Of a stretch of 64,000 nucleotides of DNA, positions 23,761 through 45,600 are shown piece after piece; the stretch's first letter is position 1, and every line of letters starts with the position of its first letter. The stretch comes from Macrostomum hystrix (taxonomy: Eukaryota; Platyhelminthes; Macrostomidae), in assembly GCA_950097015.1 (NCBI GenBank), contig CATNEN010000007.1:11099001-11163000 (forward strand), in the 5' to 3' direction. Position numbers and translations under genes: made by a program. The notes under the pieces were generated by a model. That model worked only from the letters and a program-made list of their open reading frames with translations. It was not told where the DNA came from and did not search any database.

Positions 23761-24379
23761 GTTATTAGTAATTATACTCTTACAGAATATTATTAGTTCT
23801 CAATCATAACTTTGCGAGAACTCGAAATTAGAGTGCAAGCCAGTTTGACAATACTGATGCACCTGGGTACCTGCTGAGTAGTCCGATAAAGCTGTGTGGG
23901 ATACATTTGAGGGTTCTCGGCCAGCGATAGCTTACTAAATTGAGCAGCATAAGTCCACTCAGAAAAAAACTTCTGAGACAGCTCAGCCGGGGCAGCTTTC
24001 TGATCAGCACTCGTGTGAGCTGCAGGCCTTGCCTTTTGGTTCGCAACCGAGTTGCACAAGATAGCACTGGTGCAGCTTGCGGAAAATGTATTATCGCTAC
24101 CATCAGCAACTTCACAACTTTAAAAACACCCAACTTCCTTTCTTCCTAAATTTAATTCTTACTGGCTTCCTTAATTCCCAATTTTCTGGCTTCCCAACTC
24201 CCTTAGGAATAATATAATAAGAATAATAATTGCCGGAGGGCTGCGGCCAAGGCACATCATATGGTGACACTAGACCCGCAGCCAGCGAGGAGGCAATTCT
24301 GCCCATTTCACTGACTCCTGAGCACACATGCTCACAGATACTGTACGCAGGCACACGCTCACACAGGTGTGTACATCTG

Positions 24380-24585
24380 CCCTGACTTTCTCAACGTCAG
24401 GCTGTGTACATTTCACTGTACCTTGAAGGTTGGCCCTCAAGGGCTTAAATTACACGACAAGCCCCCAAGCCTTCACTACACGGCTGCGACCCAGATGAAT
24501 GTGGCCTCGCCACGGAATCGAGCTCAGGGACCTTGGTGCGAGAGGCAGAAGCGTTAGACCGCTCTGCCAGTTGCTGACTTCCTAA
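24380..24585 (-). mobile_element. tRNA-like SINE fragment
   Basis: On the - strand TGGCAGAGCGGTCTAACGC (A box, 24551-24569) is followed by GAGCTCGATTCCG (B box, 24513-24525). A body with TTAAGCCCTTGAGGGCC comes next. The head differs from the SINE at 23471, so it is another family. A decayed tRNA-Leu-like gene is an alternative. Confidence 0.45.
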
Positions 24586-24875
24586 CTCACACCGGAGTTC
24601 TTAGAGTGGCCACTAAACCGTCCAAAGTTCGCAGAGCACACGCATGAGTCAAGCACAGCTAAGCTGCACGGAACTGAAGCCCTGCCCAGAGAGACCTTTG
24701 CGTCAGCGGCAGGCCGCCAGTCCGTGACTTTCGCCCCAGTTTGCCGACAAATCTCGCACCAAGCGGCCCGATTTGAAGAGATTCGCCACCCGCGTCAGAT
24801 TGCAAGCCGCTAAGCGCCATGAAGACACGTTCGGCCTGTTTCAAGCCCAGCTTGTCTCTGGAGCGGCAGCAGCGG

Positions 24876-24950
24876 CGATAAGCTCCGACCACGCGGCACA
24901 TGCCGATCTTCCCATCGGACCGGGCTTACCGCACTCTACGGCATAAATTG
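24876..24950 (+). promoter_or_regulatory. Protease 2 promoter block shared with protease 1
   Basis: CGATAAGCT, CACATGCC, CTTCCCATCGGACCGG and CATAAATTGG (CATAAA at 24942-24947) lie in the same order as before protease 1. The block ends about 50 bp before the ATG. Confidence 0.6.
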
Positions 24951-24997
24951 GGGACGAATTCAGCCGCTTGTTCTAGAAGCCAACCGCACAGCAGACC

Positions 24998-26496
24998 ATG
25001 CTGAAGCTGCTCGTTGTCGCCTGCGCCCTCGGCGTGGCCTCGGCCATGCCTGACCCGTACGTCCTGTACGGCAAAACCGCCGTGCAGGGCCAGTTCCCGT
25101 TCGCCGGCTGGCTCACCTTCTGCTCCGCCTCCATCCTGGACAGGCGCACCGTCCTCACTGCCGGCCACTGCGTGTGCAGCACCCGCCCGTCCACCGTCCT
25201 GTTCGGCGCAGTGCGCGGCAACAGCCCCGAGGCCGGCAGCAGGAGGTACAGCCTGGACACCAGCCGCCAGGTCATCAACCCGAAGTACACCCAGTGCAAC
25301 ACTGTCGGAAAGTGAGTAGCCCGTAATAATAATATATAATAGCCCCATAAGAAGTCCATGAGTATCTTATGAGTAGCCCAGCCCATGAGTAGCCAGCCAA
25401 TGAGTAGCCCAGCCCATGAGTAGCCCAGCCCATGAGTAGCAGCCCATGAGTAGCCCAGCCCATGAGTAGCCCAGCCCATGAGGAGCCCTGCCCATGAGTA
25501 GCCCAGTACATGAGTAGCCCAGCCCATGAGTAGCCCAGCCCATGAGTAGCAGCCCATGAGTAGCAGCCCATGAGTAGCCCAGCCCATGAGTAGCCCAGCC
25601 CATGAGTAGCCCAGCCCATGAGTAGCCCAGTACATGAGTAGCCCAGCCCATGAGTAGCCCAGCCCATGAGTAGCAGCCCATGAGTAGCAGCCCATGAGTA
25701 GCCCAGCCCATGAGTAGCCCAGCCCATGAGTAGCCCAGCCCATGAGTAGCACAGTACATGAGTAGCCCAGTACATGAGTAGCCCAGCCCATGAGTAGCCC
25801 AGCCCATGAGTAGCCCAGTACATGAGTAGCCCAGTACATGAGTAGCCCAGCCCATGAGTAGCCCAGTACATGAGTAGCCCAGCCCATGAGTAGCCCAGCC
25901 CATGAGTAGCCCAGCCCATGAGTAGCCCAGCCCATGAGTAGCAGCCCATGAGTAGCCCAGCCCATGAGTAGCCCAGCCCATGAGTAGCCCAGTACATGAG
26001 TAGCCCACGAGTAGCCCATGAGCGTTCTATCAGTGGCAAATGAGTAGCCTATGAGTAGGAAATGAGTGGTGAGGTGATAGTCGTTAAATATTGAACCAAC
26101 CACCATTTCAGGGACGACATCGCCATCGTGAAGACCCGTGAGGACATCGAGTTCAGCAACCTGATCGCTCCAATCACCCTGCACGAAGCCGCCACCACCG
26201 TCGGCCAGAGCATCACCATCTCCGGCTACGGCCAGGATGAGAACAGGCAGTCCGGCGTTCTGAAGTTCGCCACCAGCTCCGTGGTGACCTGCAAGCGCTT
26301 CATCGGCGCCGTCTGCCAGTCGATGAGCCCGAACAGCCCGTACTACGGTGACAGCGGTGGCCCGCTGTTCATCACCGTGAACGGCCAGCACCGCCAGGTC
26401 GGAGTCGTGTCCGGCGGTGACTTCACCAACAACCAGGCCATCTACGGCAACGTGTTCGACAACCTCAGCTTCATCAAGGCCAACCTGGAGAAGTGA
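24998..26496 (+). CDS. Secreted chymotrypsin-like serine protease 2 (S1 family)
   Basis: Exons 24998-25311 and 26112-26496 (phase 2) give 232 residues. The signal peptide is identical to that of protease 1, and the catalytic His57, Asp107 and Ser186 are in the same places. The second exon is nearly identical to that of protease 1 over its 3' half, including GAVCQSMSPNSPYYGDSGGP. It shares the oddities of its neighbour: no basic residue before VLYGK, and no Cys191/Cys220 pair. The two genes clearly arose by tandem duplication and keep the same intron position. Here the intron is 800 bp and contains a 16-bp array, against 85 bp in protease 1. Confidence 0.94.
25370..26050. repeat. 16-bp array (CATGAGTAGCCCAGCC) in the protease 2 intron
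   Basis: About 44 units, with 13-bp (AGTAGCAGCC) and AGTACATG variants. The unit contains TGAGTAGCCC, which is also the start of the intron itself (exon AA, then GTGAGTAGCCC). Confidence 0.95.
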
Positions 26497-27240
26497 GAGC
26501 CGAGCGCAGTCTAAGGTGTACACAAATAGAAAGCTGCTTAGTGGAGGCGCGAAATGCCTTGCGTGATCCTCGCGCCATGGCGCGCACAGCCGCACGTCTC
26601 ACCTGCGTTTCTTAATTTGATCTGCATTGGCACACTCATTGGCATTCAGAGGGGCGAAGACGCGTATTATCAGTACAGAAACACCACACTCTCCCCCCTC
26701 TGGGAGGGTATTCAAATCCTTCCAATCCTTTCAAATCTCCTATTTTACGATTGCAGCCAAACCGAATGACCGATTTTTGTGCTAAAGTCCACCGGATCAA
26801 ATTTATCCCGCGTTCTGGGCATTCATGGCGATTGGTTGAATCTTTAGGGAGAAAGAAAAGAATAGCTGTGAAATACGCCTGCACCCTCGTGGGCTTTCAA
26901 TTTTTAAGCGATACTACTATCAGCAGGTGCTACTGTCAACTGCAGTAGGCTCAGGGCCGGCTCTAACTGATTCTGCAATAGTATTCTAATGATTAATACT
27001 AATAGAGAACATAGGTCATAGGTTTTCATCTTATTTAGCTAATAATTCACAATTCATTTTATCACTAAATCACAAACGTCTTCAACATACATGATTAAAA
27101 ATCCTCGTCCTAGAACGGATCAGTTGTCTCGTAATTCTTTCTGATACACCCTACTGCAGAGGTCGGTTAACTCCCACCCGCGGGCCAGATGCGGCCCTCA
27201 ATGCTCCCAAATCCGGCCCGGTGCCCCTTCCGACGCCTAC
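26497..27240. other. Gap after protease 2; no gene seen
   Basis: Unique sequence without coding character. No AATAAA is evident close to the protease stop codon. Confidence 0.5.
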
Positions 27241-27244
27241 CGTA

Positions 27245-27835
27245 TCCTATCTCATCTCTCCCGTGTCTCATCTCTCCTGTGTCTCATCCCTCCTGTGTCT
27301 CATCTCTCCCGTGTCTCATCTCTTCTGTGTCTCATCTCTCCCGTGTCTCATCTCTCCTGTGTCTCATCTCTCCCGTGTCTCATCTCTCCTGTGTCTCATC
27401 CCTCCTGTGTCTCATCTCTCCCGTGTCTCATCTCTCCCGTGTCTCATCTCTCCCGTGTCTTAATCTCTCCTGTGTCTCATCTCTCCCGTGTCTCATCTCT
27501 CCTGTGTCTCATCTCTCCCGTGTCTCATCTCTCCTGTGTCTCATCTCTCCCGTGTCTTAATCTCTCCTGTGTCACATCTCTCCCGTGTCTCATCTCTCCC
27601 GTGTCTTAATCTCTCCTGTGTTTCATCTCTCCTGTGTCTCATCTCTCCCGTGTCTCATCTCTCCCGTGTCTTATCTCTCCCGTGTCTCATCTCTCCCGTG
27701 TCTTAATCTCTCCTGTGTCTCATCTCTCCCGTGTCTCATCTCTCCTGTGTCTCATCTCTCCCGTGTCTCATCTCTCCTGTGTCTCATCTCTCCCGTGTCT
27801 CATCTCTCCTGTGTCTCATCTCTTCTCTGTGTCAT
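27245..27835. repeat. 16-bp pyrimidine-rich array (TCTCATCTCTCCCGTG)
   Basis: About 37 units alternating TCCCGTG and TCCTGTG, with TTAATC variants. It is strongly strand-asymmetric (C/T on +). It lies beyond the 3' end of the PCBP gene. Confidence 0.95.
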
Positions 27836-29021
27836 CTCTCCTATTCCTCATGTCTCCTGTGTCCGATCTCCCTGTCTTCTCTTCTGTCTCAACTCTCCCC
27901 TATTTGATTTTTCTACTGTCAATGTGGCTCGCTGTCGTATTTTAGATTCTCTGTTTGGCCCGCTAGCTAAAAAAGTTGCCGACCTCTGCCCTACTGCCTT
28001 CCCTAGCGCTTTCCGTTGCTTATTTATTCCTGCCTGTTAATCCCATTTCTCCTATTCAATCCCACCTGCCTGTTAATCCCATTTGTAGATTCTGAGCAAC
28101 AAAAGTTCAAGAGTCAGAGACAATGAGAGACTGCTTTGAAACACATGTTTATAGCATTTTTATTTATATTATAAGTCTTCTAAGAACACGCTCCAGTGAA
28201 GAAATCAGAGAGTTGAAAATCGAGCTTGACACACAAAATTTAAAAGTGAACTGCGCAGACAAGTGAACAAAGAACAGGCGAAAACAGAGCAGATGTGCTT
28301 GCTTATTGGATCGCTTGTGCAACCAGAGCTTTGCTTTGAAAATGTTCAGCTATAGGTTAAAAATATAAAGCCAGTGAGAGGCTGTGAAAATCACATTAAA
28401 CTCTCGCACAAACAAACTAATAAAGATAGCAAGTATAATAGATAGCATTTGGGAATTTAAAGCAACGAGTGACGGGTTGGGCAGGCGGTGGGGAAGCCCG
28501 CAGCTCATCTCGCTGATGCGGCCCGTCAATAAAATAAGCCGGTGCCGTCAGCCCAGACGAGGCGGCCGGGCAGACGCTAAAATATGGCGGGCAGTCAGCA
28601 GCGGCGGCGCAATGACAGAAAAAAGCGGCGGCAGGTACAGGTACAGGCCTGGTACAGGTATCGGCGGGGATTAAAAAGAAAGTTCAGCGATGAGGCATGA
28701 AAATGACGAGAAGCAGCGAGTCCGGGGGTGGGCGGGGGCGGAGGGACAAGCGGCGGAGCTGGGCGGCTGCGGTTATTTACAGAGCAGGAGCCGGCGGCGA
28801 CCTCGGGGGGGCAGCTGTTTTGCTGGCTGAGTTGGGGGAGGCGGCGCCCCTCGGTCAGCAGGTTCTGCAATGCGGATTAGCCGATGGCAGGCTTCAGCAA
28901 TTCTTTTTAGACGGAATCGGAGGGCGCACAGAAGGAAGGGAAGTCAAACAGTGCAAGTCAGGCAGGCAGTTAGTTAATGATCGCGCATGCAGCTGAGTTC
29001 GTGCTCAGGGGGATCCAGTGG
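27836..29021. other. Downstream region and probable 3' UTR of the PCBP gene
   Basis: GC-rich near 28.5-28.9 kb and AT-rich further left. On the - strand AATAAA lies at 28159-28164, about 860 nt past the stop. No separate gene is supported. Confidence 0.45.
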
Positions 29022-40197
<11,176 letters not shown>

Positions 40198-40239
40198 CTG
40201 GGTGAGGCGCCAAGCAAACTGAAGCTGCGGGTGTACTTT

Positions 40240-40600
40240 GCTTTGGTCCATATCCAATCAAAGCCACACAGTCCACATCCAATCAAAAGCCACCCACTCC
40301 ATATCCAATCAAAAGCCACCCAGTTCACATCCAATCAAAAGCCACACACTCCATATCCAATCAAAGCCACCCACTCCATATCCAATCAAAAGCCACCCAC
40401 TCCATATCCAATCAAAAGCCACCCAGTTCACATCCAATCAAAAGCCACACACTCCATATCCAATCAAAGCCACCCACTCCATATATAATCAAAAGCCACC
40501 CACTGCATATCCAATCAAAAGCCACCCAGTTCACATCCAATCAAAAGCCACCCAGTTCACATCCAATCAAAAGCCACCCAATCCTATCGAATTAAATTCA
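40240..40600. repeat. 26-bp array just upstream of the first recognised PCBP exon
   Basis: About 14 units containing ATCCAATCAAAAGCCACCCA, alternating CTCCAT and GTTCAC. Confidence 0.93.
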
Positions 40601-41121
40601 CCCAACCCAATCAGATGCTCATTTTGTGTCCCAAAAGTACACAGGTGCGTTTGGGAGCAAGAAACTTTCATGAAAATATTTTGCTTGTGTTCTGGCGGAT
40701 TTCTGATTAAATCGCAGCTGCCGTTCGGATTTTCAGGTCTTGTACGCACCCGGCAGTCTTCGAGCTGCGGCCCCTCTTTCTTTCCTGCGCCGCTAATCGG
40801 GCATTTGAGGAAATCTTGCCTGAGGCTGGAAAGCAGAAGACATTGCTGACAAGCGGGTTCCGCCTCAACCCCCTTTCATTCTCTTCCTCTCGGCGACGAG
40901 AAATGAAAATTGAAATAGGATTTCTCGATCTAAGACCACCGAGGGAACCCGACCCGGCGATGGCAAACCTGGGAGATTATCCAACGATGGGGAAAGGCAG
41001 GACTGCTGAGGAATGCCAGTTAATAGTGTCACTTTTCATTTGAGCTTGAGCAGTAGCGTGCATTTCATCGCTGCACGGCAGGCTGACGAACTGAGGGCCA
41101 GCTGCAGGTGACTGGCATAGA

Positions 41122-41330
41122 AGCCCCTATCCATTATCCGCTGTCCTAGCCCCTATCCATTATCCGCTGTCCTAGCCCCTATCCATTATCCGCTGTCCTA
41201 GCCCCTATCCATTATCCGCTGTCCTAGCCCCTATCCATTATCGGCTATCCTAGCCCCTATCCATTATCCGCTGTCCTAGCCCCTATCCATTATCCGCTGT
41301 CCTAGCCCCTATCCATTATCCGCTGTCTCT
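41122..41330. repeat. 26-bp array, 8 copies
   Basis: Units contain CCTAGCCCCTATCCATTATC and CGCTGT, with one GGCTAT variant. The array decays at its right end into TCTACTATCC-type motifs. Confidence 0.93.
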
Positions 41331-42892
41331 ATCCACTGCCTACTGCCCACAGTCTACTTTCTACTATCCACTCTCTACTATCCGCTGTCTACTATCCACA
41401 GCCTACTATCTTCTGGGAAGATTTCCAGTTCGAAGTGACCCAAAGCCTGAAGGGAATGCCGTGTAAGAGGCTGGGGTCCCCCAGTGCCATCTCAGACTCC
41501 TGATGAGCTGTCTGCCTGAGGAGTCAGCAGTTGCCAAGAAGGCAGCATCCAGTCTGCATGGGCTTCAATGAGAAAGGAGTTTTGGTACAGAGAACAAGCG
41601 GGGCAGCGAGAAGCAAATGGAGGCAGCCGCTTTTTTAAACACGTGGCGCTCTCTGATGAACAGATGCCGCCAGAGAAGTCTGAAGTCAGGGGGGGGATTC
41701 CAGCGCGCTGCATCAATCAGTGGCTGCCCGGCTGGAATCCTCGGATGCGGCACGCAGCGACTCGGTGGTGCCGCAGCTGACGGCGCTGGCGCTGGCGGGC
41801 CCGGCTGTGTCATGTGCGGCCGATGGGTCGCCTGCGCCATTCATCACGTAGCGGTGCGGCCGGCCCTCCCGTGACCCGCCAAATGTGGACCAGCCCTGAA
41901 GCTGCTGTCACACGCCACCCAAGCCCCCCTGCATCCTTCAGGCATTTGTTCTCTCAGGCTGCCAAGCGCTTTGGCGGGAAGAACTATTTTATCCCATGGC
42001 CCAGTCCCCGAGGCGCATATGTGATGAAGGCTGGCATTTCACAGATTTCACTCGGCTCGGCCTTGTTCTTCTTGCCTCACTGCGGTTTCCCAGCTCTCGG
42101 ACTTTCCCGGTGTAGCGACCGGCGCCCTTGATGAGGCGGGGCAGCTGAGCGGGGGCGGCAGTCTGCGCCGCATTCCTGACTGCAGGCATTCCTGGAACAC
42201 TCGCTGCCGGCTCATGGGCCGCCTGCAATCAGCCACAGGAGCCGCGCAGAGCAAACATACCGGACAGAGGCGCAGAGCAGCTCTTGAGGGATAAAGGACA
42301 GGGCAAATACCGGAAACCCATTTGCCTGGGAGTTATTGATCCTGGGAGCTCGGGGTCGGAGCTGGCCGGAGACAGTGAGTTTGTGCGGCCGCCGCATCTT
42401 GTGCGGGAATTCGCGCAGAGTCTGAGAGTAATCACGGATGCGTGAAACAGTCGCTGGGAGTCCGCAGGGCCAAGGCAAGGCAAAAGGAGGGAAGAGAAGA
42501 AAGGGAGCGAGTAAAGCTGAGGGGATCAATTTTGAGATCCCACTTGACCGTAAAATTTCCGGTCGAGAGGGGTGACGGAGCAGCAAACACTGCCTGGCCG
42601 GGCCTTGAAATTCTGGCAAGATTTCATTTCCGGCCTTCGTGTCTTCCCGCGTCCTGCTTCCCGCGGCCCCTCAAACTGCAGCTTGAACTGCTCTGTAGCT
42701 GCGGGACTCCCACGGATCCGGGCTGGGCACACCGGAAGGCCCAATCCTGGGATTTGACTGACTGCTCCCTGAATTCACTTGGCCTAATCCGTGTTGGACA
42801 AGAGAAGGCGAAACAGCCAGGCCTCTTTAATTGCGTAGTGATTGCGTCTCAGGGGGTTTGATTGTTACCATGCGTATCCGCTGGTGACGAGG

Positions 42893-43440
42893 TCAGAGCC
42901 TGCCTATCAGTGTGTGTCAGAGCCTGCCTATCAGTGTCTGTCAGAGCCTGCCTATCAGTGTCTGTCAGAGCCTGCCTATCAGAGTCTGTCAGAGCCCACC
43001 TATCAGAGTCTGTCAGAGCCTGCCTATCAGTGTCTGTCAGAGCCTGCCTATCAGTGTCTGTCAGAGCCTGCCTATCAGTGTCTGTCAGAGCCTGCCTATC
43101 AGTGTCTGTCAGAGCCTGCCTATCAGTGTCTGTCAGAGCCTGCCTATCAGTGTCTGTCAGAGCCTGCCTATCAGTGTCTGTCAGAGCCCACCTATAAGAG
43201 TCTGTCAGAGCCCACCTATAAGAGTCTGTCAGAGCCCACCTATAAGAGTCTGTCAGAGCCCACCTATAAGAGTCAGTCAGAGCCCACCTATAAGAGTCAG
43301 TCAGAGCCCACCTATCAGAGTCTGTCGGAGCCTGCCTATCAGAGTCTGTCAGAGCCCACCTATAAGAGTCTGTCAGAGCCTGCCTATCAGAGTCTGTCAG
43401 AGCCCACCTATCAGAGTCTGTCAAAGCCCAGCTGTCAGCG
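42893..43440. repeat. 24-bp array, about 23 copies
   Basis: Units contain CAGAGCCTGCCTATCAGTGT and CTGT, shifting to CCCACCTATAAGAGT forms in the right half. Twenty-four is a multiple of three, so both strands show long open frames (QSLPISV, TDTDRQAL). These are not considered genes. Confidence 0.95.
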
Positions 43441-43675
43441 TTAGTCAGTCAAGGTCAACATGTCAGTGTCAGTCAGAGCCCACCTGTCAGTGTCAGTCAG
43501 TCAAGGTCAACATGTCAGAGTCAGTCAGAGCCCACCTGTCAGTGTCAGTCAGTCAAGGTCAACATGTCAGAGTCAGTCAGAGCCCACCTGTCAGTGTCAG
43601 TCAGTCAAGGTCAACATGTCAGAGTCAGTCAGAGCCCACCTGTCAGTGTCAGTCAGTCAAGGTCTACCTGTCAGC
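43441..43675. repeat. 52-bp array, about 4.5 copies, continuous with the 24-bp array
   Basis: Units contain GTCAAGGTCAACATGTCAG and AGCCCACCTGTCAGTGTCAG. They share the CAGAGCCCACCT core with the 24-bp array to the left, so probably derived from it. Confidence 0.93.
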
Positions 43676-45121
43676 AAGCGGACAGCACTGGGGGGGCGGG
43701 CTTGTCCCTCAAGTCGGCTCGGCCCGAACACGCACGTGGAATGCGCGCAGGCCAAGCACCTCTGATCCGCTCGAAGCAGAGGCGAATCTGTTGTTTATGC
43801 GACTCGAATTGCCGGATGGTCCTTCCCGAACCTCCCCTCCCTCAGCGCTCTCCGCTTTCTCGGCAGCAACAGCCGCTTACGAGGGGCGCCAAGGAAAGCC
43901 CCCCACAATGCTGAAAAGTGCTCTGGCAGGCTGGGAAAGTTGCAGAAAAACTGCTGGCGGCAGTGGAATGAAGCGCAGGCGTGTCATCGTGGCACCGGCG
44001 TCCTCGACCCCGCCTGTGTGTTTACGCAGCGCTACAGTATCCGATGCTGCCTTCGGGGATTTGTCCTCTCAGCCACCCCCGGGTCCCCCCATGTCGCCAG
44101 GTCATCAGGTAGGAAATTGTGCGCGATGTGCGAATCGTGAACTGTTTTCAACACCGCCCGCCGAGTTTGCAGGCTCACCCCAGCGTCGTCACTCCAGCTG
44201 CTCAAAGAGCGCATTGACAGGTAATGTCTTCAATTGCTCACCTAACTGTACTGAGAGCCTGGCCTAGGCACCGGAACCCCTGGCAGTTCCTGCGCAGATA
44301 ATCGGCCGATCTCTTCCAGGTACAGGTCCTCGATTAGCGCCTGGCTGCTGATTCCACAGTTTGCCTCGTGAGCTCGGCTTCTAGCTGGAATCTCTGTTCC
44401 TGTCAGCTTTCCTGGAAAGTCTTTCTTGCGCGCGACCGACTAGCTCTGGTGCGGAACTCCCAGCGCGACCGATACCGAAATAGGGCGTGAGGGGGCGGGC
44501 CTGGGGTGGGCGCCGCTGCACTGCCGTATCGCTGCTGCCCAGTTGCTGCTGCTGCTTCTGCAAGCCTCGGGTCTCCGGGGCCTCCCCAGCGGGAGGGAGA
44601 AGCGGTCAGACGGAGAAAGTGACAGACCGAGACGTGAGAGAGCGAGGGTGACACCAGCCAATGAGCTGCCGGAGCTGCCAGCTGGACCAATCCCCGGCGT
44701 GCTGCAGCTGCCGGGCTGAGAGATTTGGGCCTCGAGCAACTGCGGCGGGGCCCTCTGCAAATGTCACTAGCAATTAGATAAGGCGCCGGTGACTGCCCAG
44801 GAATTGGGTGACAAGCAGATGAGGGCGCAGGCTGTGCCGGTGGCGGCTTACTCATGGGAGATTGCGGACTGCGAGCGAGGCATGAAAAGAAATGGGATTT
44901 TTGACCCAGCGACCGCGATTCCGAGCCGCTCCTGCCCATTCCTTATCTGGACCGGCCGGCCTGCCGGGAATCTCCGCATGCAGGTTCACTTCAAAGAATT
45001 ACAGCTGCTGGGGAGCAGCCCCAGTAACCAGCGCTGCGCGGGCTGACGGTCGAGCCCTGTCCTGATCATTTATTCCTAGAATGCTTTATATGGCAAGTCA
45101 CTGTCCCACTATCCCTCCCAC

Positions 45122-45600
45122 TTCATGGCCAGTCACTGTATTCACCCACTTCATGGCCAGTCACTGTATTCACCCACTTCACGAACTGTCAGTGTATTCA
45201 CCCACTTCATGGCCAGTCACTGTATTCACCCACTTCACGAACTGTCAGTGTATTCACCCACTTCATGGCCAGTCACTGTATTCACCCACTTCACGAACTG
45301 TCACTGTATTCACCAACTTCATGGCCAGTCCCTGTATTCACCCACTTCATGGCCAGTCACTGTATTCACCAACTTCACGGCCAGTCACTGTATTCACCCA
45401 CTTCATGACCAGTCCCTGTATTCACCCACTTCATGGCCAGTCACTGTATTCACCCACTTCACGAACTGTCAGTGTATTCACCCACTTCACGGCCAGTCAC
45501 TATAAATTCACCCACTTCATGGCCAGTCACTGTATTCACCAACTTCACGGCCAGTCACTGTATTCACCCACTTCATGGCCAGTCTCTGAATTCACCCACT
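45122..45600. repeat. 28-bp array, about 17 copies
   Basis: Units contain CACTTCATGGCCAGTCACTG and TATTCACC, with ACGAACTGTC variants alternating in part. Confidence 0.94.

Noticed and set aside
42842-44267. 451-codon frame and antisense partner
   Set aside because: It is driven by the 24-bp and 52-bp arrays; the unique tail past 43.7 kb has no recognisable domain.
44228-44400. Minus-strand frame with ALIEDLYLEEIGRLSAQELPG ahead of a TTAG|GTGAGC donor
   Set aside because: It has coding-like residues, but TAG stops the frame right at the donor, and it cannot join the PCBP exon at 40197. Probably chance.
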